From the NCBI GenBank assembly GCA_964614215.1, contig CAZTKP010000101.1, positions 1 through 9,548 on the forward strand: DNA of 9,548 nucleotides, read 5' to 3'. The DNA is from CAZTKP01 sp964614215 (GTDB lineage Bacteria > UBP6 > UBA1177). Below are positions 1 through 6,934 of the stretch, in pieces. The notes beneath the pieces are model-generated. The model saw only the letters and a program-made list of their open reading frames with translations. It did no database searches and was not told where the DNA came from. The position numbers and the translations under genes were made by a program. Within the stretch, counting starts at the first letter, position 1; every line of letters begins with the position of its first letter.

Positions 1-1489
1 AATCCACGCCGTTTCTAACATCTTCCTGATTAAACCAGACATCTACTTCAGGATACTCCTCTTTTCCCTGCATTAAATTCATATCTTCATCGTAACAAAC
101 AGTTAGTGTATACCCTAGGTAAAAATCATCAATAATTGATTCCGGGCGATTTACATACCATTGCTTCATTGAACCGAAACTGCCGTTAGTAACCATACCG
201 AATCGTTTTGCTTTTGGGTGAAAACTCATTAAATAGGGAAAGATATCACCTCCTGAACCGGCTAATGGACCGACAAGAACTGCAATTGGTTTATCATAAA
301 AAGTCTCTGGATCAGCCTCAAAATAGAACTGCCCGGAATTATCAAAGTCCATGGATAGATAGTCATCCTCATCATATCGGCTAACATTAAATAGTTTTCC
401 TCTGACTTCCTTATTAAAAAGAAGTTTTACCACCTCTTTTTGTGCTCCCCATCCACCACCGTTAAATCTTTCGTCAATGATTAATCCATCGGTATCCATA
501 AGTTCTTTAACTGCCTGCTCAAATTTTAAATTGCTAGAATCTGTTGCAGTAATATAAATGTATCCTATATTTGAATCAGGCAACCTTCCCCATGAAGTTT
601 CCGCCCAGTTTTTAACTATTTCCGGACCATTTTCAACTGGTAACTGATCGGTACATTTGAGATCTGTTTCCACAAGCTGAATATCATCAGTATTGTATGA
701 CAAAATCTCGTCCGATCCATATTTCTTGAAATTTAGATATTTAAAAAGATGTGTGTTATTCATAACCGATCTTTTAAGAAAAAATTCCTGTGCTTCATCT
801 GATGAATAACTAATACCACAGGTGGGTAACTCCCATCCAAAGATCATGTCCAGTAAATCGTCCCACATTCTTCCATCATAGCCGACAATAATATCTCCCG
901 GCTCTAATCCTGCCGGATTGTTTTTTTCAACTTCATAAACAAGAAGTTGTCCCTTTCGATCAACGGTTACACACGCTCCAATATTCGTTTTAAATGTTGA
1001 CATAATAAAAACAGGAGGCCTCTTTTTTAAAGAAATCTCTTCTTCAACTGACCTACAGATTTTCTCACTATCAATATATGCATGAGAATCCTGTATCTCT
1101 CTGTAAACACTGGACATCAGATAATAAAAATGTCCGAAACTTTCCGTATTTTCTATCTCAGGTCTATACCTGTCACGAATTTCATCCCAATCAACATGTC
1201 CGGTGACAAATCCGGCATAATTTTTCCCCAGAGTTTCCCAGATAATGTCAAAAATATCCAATCTTTTAGTTTTATCAGGGGCTTCTCCCCAGAATTCATC
1301 AACTCGTTTTCTCATTTCCTCTTTTGTCGGAAAGACAATTTCTTCCACACTATCAGCATCATCTGTTTTTTCATCGATAATTGAATCTTCATCAGGTTCA
1401 TTGTCCCGATCTGAACTATTTTGCTGGTCGCTGCAAGAAGCAATAAATAAAAGTGTTAAAAGAAAAATAACAGTAAAAATGTTCTTCAT
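1..1489 (-). CDS. S41-family peptidase lipoprotein, copy 1 (3' end cut by window edge)
   Basis: This is the second, downstream copy of the S41 peptidase gene at 3573-5111. By eye, every base from 1 to 1489 matches that gene at an offset of 3622. It starts with ATG at 1487-1489, behind a GGGA-type ribosome site. The reading frame is open to the window edge, so only the last 16 codons and the stop would lie outside; whether they exist cannot be seen. The visible part has all the functional elements described for the full copy: signal peptide with lipobox Cys19, acidic linker, DxH motif, PDZ-like segment, GNGGG-like motif and the GSGGD serine motif. The upstream flank differs from that of copy 2 beyond base 1580: here it is an acetyltransferase remnant and hipA, not the double-GNAT gene. 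Any promoter beyond about 90 bases upstream would therefore differ between copies. Gene identity is firm; intactness is unknown. Confidence 0.85.
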   Translation of the reverse strand, partial: MKNIFTVIFLLTLLFIASCSDQQNSSDRDNEPDEDSIIDEKTDDADSVEEIVFPTKEEMRKRVDEFWGEAPDKTKRLDIFDIIWETLGKNYAGFVTGHVDWDEIRDRYRPEIENTESFGHFYYLMSSVYREIQDSHAYIDSEKICRSVEEEISLKKRPPVFIMSTFKTNIGACVTVDRKGQLLVYEVEKNNPAGLEPGDIIVGYDGRMWDDLLDMIFGWELPTCGISYSSDEAQEFFLKRSVMNNTHLFKYLNFKKYGSDEILSYNTDDIQLVETDLKCTDQLPVENGPEIVKNWAETSWGRLPDSNIGYIYITATDSSNLKFEQAVKELMDTDGLIIDERFNGGGWGAQKEVVKLLFNKEVRGKLFNVSRYDEDDYLSMDFDNSGQFYFEADPETFYDKPIAVLVGPLAGSGGDIFPYLMSFHPKAKRFGMVTNGSFGSMKQWYVNRPESIIDDFYLGYTLTVCYDEDMNLMQGKEEYPEVDVWFNQEDVRNGVD

Positions 1490-1580
1490 AATAATATCCC
1501 TAAAAAAGACTGCACTAACCTTATTTCTTGATTTATTTTATGCAATCTGCGTTCCGGACTTATTATGCTATTATTATTAA
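1..1580. repeat. Long exact direct repeat, copy 1 (at least 1580 bp)
   Basis: Bases 1-1580 match bases 3623-5202 in direct orientation with no difference found line by line. The match ends sharply after TTATTATTAA: base 1581 is C, while base 5203 is A. It covers nearly all of the S41 gene plus about 90 bases of its leader. The left end lies outside the window, so the true length is unknown. Identity across noncoding DNA means a very recent duplication, recent gene conversion, or an assembly error. Confidence 0.97.
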
Positions 1581-1652
1581 CAGTTTGCACATCAAACATC
1601 TCCACAACACTTGCTTTTTAGATATAAAAAATGGCGCTTAAAGTATTCGTGT

Positions 1653-1811
1653 TTATTTCATGAAATCTTTTCTATTCTCCATCGGGACAAATTTTATTCC
1701 ATTCACTGTTTGGACGTCTTTGGTTTTAACAAATCCGAGCTTTTCATAGCTTTCAACGGCAAAAAATGCTTCCTGGTCACTTTCTTCCATTTTTCGATAA
1801 ATTATGTTCAT
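1653..1811 (-). pseudogene. GNAT acetyltransferase remnant with internal deletion (52 codons)
   Basis: A short frame lies 16 bases behind the hipA stop. It starts with ATG at 1809-1811 and stops with TAA at 1653-1655. The first 19 residues (MNIIYRKMEESDQEAFFAV) look like the opening beta strand and helix of a GNAT acetyltransferase. Residues 20-33 (ESYEKLGFVKTKDV) look like the YEKLGF segment near the end of the same fold, followed by a typical final strand (GIKFVPM). The whole central part, with the acetyl-CoA binding loop (Q/R-x-x-G-x-G/A), is absent. I infer an in-frame internal deletion of roughly 80-90 residues in a once full-length gene of about 140 residues. Being in frame it could still be translated, with purine-rich GGAAAGTGGAA just upstream, but it cannot be a working acetyltransferase. 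A genuine small protein is the alternative. It is not a piece of the double-GNAT protein at 5247-6284. Confidence 0.6.
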
Positions 1812-1827
1812 TTCCACTTTCCGTTAT

Positions 1828-3090
1828 TTAATTTTTTACTATCTTTTCCACCACTTCCTTCGGGACTTCAGCAACTCTGGCGAACTCTTTCCATCTACTG
1901 ACAGAATCAACGACTTGTTCAAGAATTTCAGATGGTTTTTTGATATTCATCTGTTTTGCGACTTCTATCATATCTTCATTTTTTATTTCAGTTCTTTTGC
2001 CGTTAACTGAGAGCTGATGAGCACTTATCCATTTATTTCCCGAATCATAGGCATAACTGACGTCATAAGCGGGAGAAAGTCTCCACCTGCCTGTTTTATC
2101 CATCAGAAATGAGATGTTTTTTGTGTGATCGTCCCTGTTATTGGCGACAACATTAAAAACCATCCGCCTGAAAAGCTGCTCTGCATCATTATATGGAAGA
2201 TGAAGCTGTCTCATAATCTGAAAAGCCTGTTCATAAGCATAAGATCTCGGTTCGTTATAATCGTAGTGAGCAATTGCGCAAAGAGTCTGCATATGAATCT
2301 TTTCCTCCCCCGACCTGTCAAACCTTTTTGTCATAAAATGAGACCTGCCGTTTTCACGGAGAAGCCTGCACTCCGACATATCAATACCGCAATCAATAGC
2401 CATAAGGTAATATGCATATTCAATATTTCCGTAACCCTTTGTTTCTAAGAGTTGTGTTTCACTCACTCCGTCAAACTTTATCAACCAGTATTCAAAACCT
2501 TTTAGTTCGTCAATTTGCCCTGATCTGACTTCTCCAGTTTGAGGATTGTAGGCAATAACGGCTTTTGCTCTTGCTCCACCGGCAGAAGTTCCAACCCTGA
2601 ATATCTCGTGCACACCTTTATCCGAAAGATCTGCTTTAAAATCCTTTCTGTTTTTTAAAATATCATTTGCAAACATTACAAGATCTTCAATTTCAACAGG
2701 ATTTGACTTCTCACTCATTACTGCAGGTTCAAACTCTAGTGCCCCCATTCCCCTTCTGCCGATATAACAGAGCCTTTCAACAGGATTAAAACTTCCAGAA
2801 GTCCGTCCAGTTGCTGCAAGCCAGGCATCAATTATCTGATTACCGAATCTATCAGGCAGAGAATCCGCAAGAAGTCCGGGAAGACCTTTAAAAGTATTAT
2901 AATTTAATGAGGGAAAAGAAAAAACAGTTCCGTTTTGTGCCTTAACAATAGGCATCTCAAGGGGAGACAGATCTAAACCTTTTTTTATAAAACTTGCATC
3001 GAACTCGAATGAAGCTCTTTTTGAATTTTCATCCCAAATTACAGCACCGGCGAACTGTCCCCAGATGTTAACTTTTGCTATATTTACCAA
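1828..3090 (-). CDS. hipA: HipA-family serine/threonine kinase toxin
   Basis: A 420-residue HipA-type kinase, the toxin of a type II toxin-antitoxin pair. In E. coli, HipA phosphorylates glutamyl-tRNA synthetase; the target here is unknown. Residues 5-60 match the N-terminal subdomain. The segment GTSAGGARAKA (167-177) is the mobile P-loop region carrying the autophosphorylation serine in E. coli. Lys205 (WLIKFD) is the likely ATP-binding lysine. NNRDDHTKN (317-325) is the catalytic loop, with Asp320 as probable base, and PAYD (340-343) supplies the metal-binding aspartate. No key residue is missing and the length is close to the E. coli protein (440), so it looks active. The start is TTG at 3088-3090, chosen because GAGGAGGA lies six bases upstream at 3097-3104. 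It overlaps the hipB stop by 7 bases, implying translational coupling. A GNAT remnant follows 16 bases downstream. Confidence 0.93.
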   Translation of the reverse strand: MVNIAKVNIWGQFAGAVIWDENSKRASFEFDASFIKKGLDLSPLEMPIVKAQNGTVFSFPSLNYNTFKGLPGLLADSLPDRFGNQIIDAWLAATGRTSGSFNPVERLCYIGRRGMGALEFEPAVMSEKSNPVEIEDLVMFANDILKNRKDFKADLSDKGVHEIFRVGTSAGGARAKAVIAYNPQTGEVRSGQIDELKGFEYWLIKFDGVSETQLLETKGYGNIEYAYYLMAIDCGIDMSECRLLRENGRSHFMTKRFDRSGEEKIHMQTLCAIAHYDYNEPRSYAYEQAFQIMRQLHLPYNDAEQLFRRMVFNVVANNRDDHTKNISFLMDKTGRWRLSPAYDVSYAYDSGNKWISAHQLSVNGKRTEIKNEDMIEVAKQMNIKKPSEILEQVVDSVSRWKEFARVAEVPKEVVEKIVKN

Positions 3091-3434
3091 TTGTAGTCCT
3101 CCTCAGGCACCTCTGCCACAAATTTTTCTGACTTTCCTGCTCTCTTTCTCTTCTTTTCCTGTTCTTTAAGTAACTTTATCGGACTAACAACATCCTGAGC
3201 CTGAAAAACATCAAACAAGTCAAGACGATCAAGAGCTCTAAGCACCTGAACAAGTGTAAGCAGATTTACAGCACGCCCGGATTCCATTCTGCTTATCGTT
3301 GTTCTATCAAGTCCAGCAGTATCAGCGATTTCCTGCTGTGAAATGTTTTTATTTATTCTGATCTGTTTGATACTTCGGCATATTTCCCTGACAATCTCAG
3401 GATCTGCCATCGCTACCCAGTTTTTTTTAGTCAC
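3084..3434 (-). CDS. hipB: HipB-family antitoxin / Xre-type repressor
   Basis: A 116-residue helix-turn-helix protein directly upstream of hipA, the expected antitoxin and autorepressor. Residues 16-72 form the Xre/Cro-type domain: ISQQEIADTAGLDRTTISRME is the turn region, followed by the helix LLTLVQVLRALDRLDLF. The C-terminal part is basic (KEQEKKRKRAGK) and then acidic, ending in Trp. A terminal Trp is also found in E. coli HipB, where the flexible tail controls antitoxin turnover. I chose GTG at 3432-3434 because GGAGG (3440-3444) sits five bases before it. A longer frame can open at GTG 3458 (124 residues), and an internal ATG gives a shorter form starting MADPE. The stop codon is read through the hipA start region, a 7-base overlap. 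A predicted promoter and a 12-bp palindrome lie upstream. Family assignment is firm; the exact start is probable. Confidence 0.9.
   Translation of the reverse strand: MTKKNWVAMADPEIVREICRSIKQIRINKNISQQEIADTAGLDRTTISRMESGRAVNLLTLVQVLRALDRLDLFDVFQAQDVVSPIKLLKEQEKKRKRAGKSEKFVAEVPEEDYNW
3097..3104 (-). promoter_or_regulatory. Ribosome binding site deciding the hipA TTG start
   Basis: On the minus strand this reads GAGGAGGA, six bases before the TTG at 3088-3090, inside the last codons of hipB. No ATG lies in a suitable position nearby, so this site is the main reason for accepting TTG. Its place within hipB supports coupled translation of the pair. Confidence 0.8.
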
Positions 3435-3439
3435 ATCAT

Positions 3440-3444
3440 CCTCC
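3440..3444 (-). promoter_or_regulatory. Ribosome binding site deciding the hipB GTG start
   Basis: GGAGG on the minus strand, five bases before the GTG at 3432-3434. The upstream GTG at 3458 has no comparable site, which is why the shorter 116-residue protein is preferred. Confidence 0.7.
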
Positions 3445-3466
3445 AAAAATCTTAACACCTATCACT

Positions 3467-3494
3467 ATTGTAGCTCTTTTACGTCATTATGCAA
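3467..3494 (-). promoter_or_regulatory. Predicted sigma70 promoter of hipBA
   Basis: On the minus strand TTGCAT (3489-3494) and TACAAT (3467-3472) are separated by 16 bases. They match the -35 and -10 consensus at four and five of six positions. The -10 element ends 32 bases before the chosen hipB start. This would let hipBA be expressed apart from the S41 gene upstream. It is a sequence prediction only. Confidence 0.55.
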
Positions 3495-3527
3495 GATACA
3501 AGTTGTTTTTGATGCTTTTATGCTACA

Positions 3528-3539
3528 TGGCACGTGCCA
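3528..3539. promoter_or_regulatory. 12-bp perfect palindrome, candidate HipB operator
   Basis: TGGCACGTGCCA is a perfect inverted repeat in the 138-base gap between the S41 stop and the hipB start. It lies about 34 bases upstream of the predicted -35 element. HipB proteins bind palindromic operators near their own promoter, so this is a natural candidate. It does not resemble the E. coli operator (TATCC-N8-GGATA), and only one copy is visible. No T-run follows, so it is not a terminator. Confidence 0.4.
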
Positions 3540-3572
3540 CTATCTGCAATGTCCATTATACTTCTTTTTATA

Positions 3573-5111
3573 TTATTTATCCCTTTCTTCCATAATCCAG
3601 TCAATGGCTTTCTTCGCAACTGAATCCACGCCGTTTCTAACATCTTCCTGATTAAACCAGACATCTACTTCAGGATACTCCTCTTTTCCCTGCATTAAAT
3701 TCATATCTTCATCGTAACAAACAGTTAGTGTATACCCTAGGTAAAAATCATCAATAATTGATTCCGGGCGATTTACATACCATTGCTTCATTGAACCGAA
3801 ACTGCCGTTAGTAACCATACCGAATCGTTTTGCTTTTGGGTGAAAACTCATTAAATAGGGAAAGATATCACCTCCTGAACCGGCTAATGGACCGACAAGA
3901 ACTGCAATTGGTTTATCATAAAAAGTCTCTGGATCAGCCTCAAAATAGAACTGCCCGGAATTATCAAAGTCCATGGATAGATAGTCATCCTCATCATATC
4001 GGCTAACATTAAATAGTTTTCCTCTGACTTCCTTATTAAAAAGAAGTTTTACCACCTCTTTTTGTGCTCCCCATCCACCACCGTTAAATCTTTCGTCAAT
4101 GATTAATCCATCGGTATCCATAAGTTCTTTAACTGCCTGCTCAAATTTTAAATTGCTAGAATCTGTTGCAGTAATATAAATGTATCCTATATTTGAATCA
4201 GGCAACCTTCCCCATGAAGTTTCCGCCCAGTTTTTAACTATTTCCGGACCATTTTCAACTGGTAACTGATCGGTACATTTGAGATCTGTTTCCACAAGCT
4301 GAATATCATCAGTATTGTATGACAAAATCTCGTCCGATCCATATTTCTTGAAATTTAGATATTTAAAAAGATGTGTGTTATTCATAACCGATCTTTTAAG
4401 AAAAAATTCCTGTGCTTCATCTGATGAATAACTAATACCACAGGTGGGTAACTCCCATCCAAAGATCATGTCCAGTAAATCGTCCCACATTCTTCCATCA
4501 TAGCCGACAATAATATCTCCCGGCTCTAATCCTGCCGGATTGTTTTTTTCAACTTCATAAACAAGAAGTTGTCCCTTTCGATCAACGGTTACACACGCTC
4601 CAATATTCGTTTTAAATGTTGACATAATAAAAACAGGAGGCCTCTTTTTTAAAGAAATCTCTTCTTCAACTGACCTACAGATTTTCTCACTATCAATATA
4701 TGCATGAGAATCCTGTATCTCTCTGTAAACACTGGACATCAGATAATAAAAATGTCCGAAACTTTCCGTATTTTCTATCTCAGGTCTATACCTGTCACGA
4801 ATTTCATCCCAATCAACATGTCCGGTGACAAATCCGGCATAATTTTTCCCCAGAGTTTCCCAGATAATGTCAAAAATATCCAATCTTTTAGTTTTATCAG
4901 GGGCTTCTCCCCAGAATTCATCAACTCGTTTTCTCATTTCCTCTTTTGTCGGAAAGACAATTTCTTCCACACTATCAGCATCATCTGTTTTTTCATCGAT
5001 AATTGAATCTTCATCAGGTTCATTGTCCCGATCTGAACTATTTTGCTGGTCGCTGCAAGAAGCAATAAATAAAAGTGTTAAAAGAAAAATAACAGTAAAA
5101 ATGTTCTTCAT
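3573..5111 (-). CDS. S41-family peptidase lipoprotein with PDZ-like region, copy 2 (complete)
   Basis: A 512-residue secreted peptidase. Residues 1-19 form a lipoprotein signal ending in the lipobox IASC, so Cys19 should be lipidated and the protein membrane anchored on the far side of the inner membrane. Residues 20-50 are an acidic, Asp/Glu/Ser-rich linker. DSHAYI (134-139) matches the DxH motif near the start of S41 domains. Residues 165-230 resemble a PDZ domain (NPAGLEPGDIIVGYDG). DGLIIDERFNGGG (334-346) is the usual substrate-strand motif, and GPLAGSGGD (407-415) carries the predicted nucleophile Ser412. The end (PEVDVWFNQEDVRNGVDS) matches the usual S41 close. The canonical Ctp lysine motif is not evident: the equivalent stretch is NGSFGSMKQ, so a tricorn-like Ser/His mechanism is plausible. 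Start is ATG with a GGGA site. It follows the GNAT gene by 135 bases and precedes hipB. An identical copy begins at 1489. The substrate is unknown. Confidence 0.88.
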   Translation of the reverse strand: MKNIFTVIFLLTLLFIASCSDQQNSSDRDNEPDEDSIIDEKTDDADSVEEIVFPTKEEMRKRVDEFWGEAPDKTKRLDIFDIIWETLGKNYAGFVTGHVDWDEIRDRYRPEIENTESFGHFYYLMSSVYREIQDSHAYIDSEKICRSVEEEISLKKRPPVFIMSTFKTNIGACVTVDRKGQLLVYEVEKNNPAGLEPGDIIVGYDGRMWDDLLDMIFGWELPTCGISYSSDEAQEFFLKRSVMNNTHLFKYLNFKKYGSDEILSYNTDDIQLVETDLKCTDQLPVENGPEIVKNWAETSWGRLPDSNIGYIYITATDSSNLKFEQAVKELMDTDGLIIDERFNGGGWGAQKEVVKLLFNKEVRGKLFNVSRYDEDDYLSMDFDNSGQFYFEADPETFYDKPIAVLVGPLAGSGGDIFPYLMSFHPKAKRFGMVTNGSFGSMKQWYVNRPESIIDDFYLGYTLTVCYDEDMNLMQGKEEYPEVDVWFNQEDVRNGVDSVAKKAIDWIMEERDK

Positions 5112-5202
5112 AATAATATCCCTAAAAAAGACTGCACTAACCTTATTTCTTGATTTATTTTATGCAATCTGCGTTCCGGACTTATTATGCTATTATTATT
5201 AA
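3623..5202. repeat. Long exact direct repeat, copy 2
   Basis: The counterpart of bases 1-1580 in direct orientation. The right boundary at 5202/5203 falls inside an AT-only palindrome, TTAAATATTTAA (5199-5210). The left limit is set only by the window edge. The 2042 bases between the copies (1581-3622) hold the GNAT remnant, hipA, hipB and the last 16 codons of this S41 gene. The repeat period is 3622 bases. Confidence 0.97.
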
Positions 5203-5246
5203 ATATTTAAACAATACCGGACATAATATTTTGGAAAGTTATAGCA
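5112..5246 (-). other. Gap between double-GNAT and S41 genes (leader of S41 copy 2)
   Basis: No gene is visible. Bases 5112-5202 are shared exactly with the leader of copy 1, while 5203-5246 are unique. The hexamer GTCCGG occurs twice on the minus strand. AT-rich words such as CATAAT and TAAAAT could act as -10 elements, but I found no convincing -35 partner. No terminator hairpin is evident, so the S41 gene may partly be read through from the GNAT gene. Confidence 0.5.
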
Positions 5247-6284
5247 CTATCGTTTAAGAAACTTTTCCAGATCTTCCTTTTTTAGATTGAATTTCCTCTG
5301 TGTGAACCACTTTTTAAAGCCCATTGCATTGTTGATTGCGAGCATGGGTGGATTATTGACGGCATTTTCCGTGAAAATGAACTCAACTGAGGGAAGTTTT
5401 TCCTTAACGAGTTCCACCATCATAGATTTGAGAGCTTTTGCAATTCCTTTTTTCTTATAACCATCGAGAGTTCCTGTTCCAAGCTGATGCATTCTGTCGA
5501 GTTTTAACACATTTACTGTAAGATGAGTGAATGAGATAACTGCTTCAGTTCTTTTATCTATGGCAACAAGCATATATGAATCAAATCCCTTCTTTTTAAG
5601 AGTTCCAAGCCAGCTCATGATAAATTCCTTCGTTGTATCAGGACGGTTTATAGGCTCTTCACCCTGCGGCATTGTTCTCCAGAAATCTTTATCCAGCTCA
5701 AGATATGAATCCATACGGTTTTCAGGAAATTCGTTGTACCATAACTCTGTTGTCAAATTAGGATCGTCTTTTATTACTGCTGTTGTTTTATCAAGATATT
5801 CCTGAGTAATATCATCAACATACGACTTGCTGACTGTAAGCATCATGTCGAGTTTTGCACCCTTGTTCTCTATCCAACTTATGTTATCCTGAACTTCATT
5901 ATCCATCCAGAAACCGGCCCTTGTTCTCTCATGTTTTTCCATGAAAATATTGAGCTTTTCAAGCAGCTTTCCTGATAGTCCCTGCCTTTGATATTCCTTC
6001 AAAATATCGATCCAGACAACACAGTCATATTTTGTGCCATCCATATATCCGCATCTGATCCTTCCAACAACTTTATCCGTTTCAGTATCGATCAACTGAT
6101 GATGCTCCTCGATCCATTTTTCATGATATTTTCCGTTAACATTCTTAGTATCATCCAAAATCTCTATACGGAAACTCGGGTAATTGTTTTTAGCCACCTG
6201 CTTAAAAAAAACGTGGAACTTCTCCCACTCTTCCTGAGTTATGTTTTCTGTATCCAGAAGTTTTATTTCAAATCTGTTTTTCAT
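5247..6284 (-). CDS. Tandem double-domain GNAT N-acetyltransferase
   Basis: A 345-residue protein with two GNAT folds in tandem, the layout of mycothiol-synthase-like and other duplicated acetyltransferases. In the first domain, the acetyl-CoA binding segment is DILKEYQRQGLSGKLL (93-108), with QRQGLS as the Q/R-x-x-G-x-G/A loop. In the second, TGTLDGYKKKGIAKAL (270-285) is the equivalent and keeps KKKGIA. It is followed by TENAVNNPPMLAINNAMGF (305-323), the usual end of an active GNAT domain. The second domain looks the better preserved. The substrate cannot be told from sequence; a small molecule or aminoglycoside-like compound is possible but unproven. The ATG start overlaps the stop of the methyltransferase upstream by four bases (ATGA), with GAGGA in the preceding codons, so the two are translationally coupled and may act on the same compound. 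Confidence 0.85.
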   Translation of the reverse strand: MKNRFEIKLLDTENITQEEWEKFHVFFKQVAKNNYPSFRIEILDDTKNVNGKYHEKWIEEHHQLIDTETDKVVGRIRCGYMDGTKYDCVVWIDILKEYQRQGLSGKLLEKLNIFMEKHERTRAGFWMDNEVQDNISWIENKGAKLDMMLTVSKSYVDDITQEYLDKTTAVIKDDPNLTTELWYNEFPENRMDSYLELDKDFWRTMPQGEEPINRPDTTKEFIMSWLGTLKKKGFDSYMLVAIDKRTEAVISFTHLTVNVLKLDRMHQLGTGTLDGYKKKGIAKALKSMMVELVKEKLPSVEFIFTENAVNNPPMLAINNAMGFKKWFTQRKFNLKKEDLEKFLKR

Positions 6285-6934
6285 AATGTCCTCATAATTT
6301 CATTCAACTTCCCCATAAAATAACATCCATTTGACCTGTTTCCATTCATTGTTGTGTAGACAACTTTCTCAAAAACGATTTCTTCAAAATCTGAAAGGAG
6401 ATCTTTGAGGTATTCTTTTGTGTGATGTCTCACAACTGCACCTTCAGGCAGTTCAAAAACTCCGTACGTTCCATATTTGTCAGAGAATTCCCCATATCTC
6501 TGTGTGTTTCTATCATCATCATTAAGCAGAAAATCATTCACATAGAGAATTCCATCATCCTTAAGCACCCTTTTTACCTCACAAAGCATTTTTTTCTGCT
6601 CATCATCTTTGATAACACAGGTGAGAACTGCAATCAGCAGAACAGCATCAAGAGAATTATCATCAAAAGGAAGTTTCCCATCCTCATTAACTGACAGATT
6701 TAACTCAGGATAAAGTCTTTTTCCTCTTGCTATCATTCCTGACGAAAAATCCACACCGTAGAGTTCCTTGAAACCGGCCTCATGAAGCTCGTTAAGCACT
6801 CTGCCGTAACCACATCCCACATCAAGAATCTTTTTTTCTTTTGCAACATACTTGCTAAATACTCCCAATTGAAAAGGAGTCGGAAAGTTCTTTGTTTCTG
6901 CAACACTATTCCAGTATTCCTGCTGCGATTTCAT
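6281..6934 (-). CDS. Class I SAM-dependent methyltransferase (217 aa)
   Basis: A cytosolic methyltransferase of the small Methyltransf_11/25 type. ILDVGCGYGRVL (36-47) is motif I, the SAM glycine loop. YGVDFS (59-64) ends in the acidic residue that binds the ribose. LPFDDNSLDAVLL (88-100) is the motif II region, and VLKDDGILYVNDF (123-135) is the post-motif III strand. The C-terminal 80 residues probably carry substrate specificity, but I do not recognise the substrate. The ATG is preceded by a strong GGAGGAG site (6937-6943), which lies in the end of the purN remnant; the two frames overlap by four bases (ATGA). At the other end it overlaps the double-GNAT gene in the same way. This tight chaining argues for one transcript and a shared pathway with the GNAT protein. 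Confidence 0.88.
   Translation of the reverse strand: MKSQQEYWNSVAETKNFPTPFQLGVFSKYVAKEKKILDVGCGYGRVLNELHEAGFKELYGVDFSSGMIARGKRLYPELNLSVNEDGKLPFDDNSLDAVLLIAVLTCVIKDDEQKKMLCEVKRVLKDDGILYVNDFLLNDDDRNTQRYGEFSDKYGTYGVFELPEGAVVRHHTKEYLKDLLSDFEEIVFEKVVYTTMNGNRSNGCYFMGKLNEIMRTL

Noticed and set aside
1082..1580. Open frames on the plus strand opposite the S41 gene, repeated at 4704-5202
   Set aside because: They lie antisense to a well-supported gene, have no family resemblance or ribosome site, and appear twice only because the DNA is duplicated.
1561..1600. Integron attC-like site at the duplication boundary
   Set aside because: I tested the boundary for the GTTRRRY core and its inverse; only a 5-bp stem (GTTTG/CAAAC) is present, with no paired core sites.
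3545..3572. A second hipBA promoter from a TATAAT word just behind the S41 stop
   Set aside because: The -10 word is perfect, but no -35-like hexamer stands 15-19 bases upstream, so it is not supported.
1581..3622. Composite transposon or IS element with the S41 repeats as ends
   Set aside because: There is no transposase, no terminal inverted repeats and no target-site duplication; the repeated segment is an ordinary peptidase gene.
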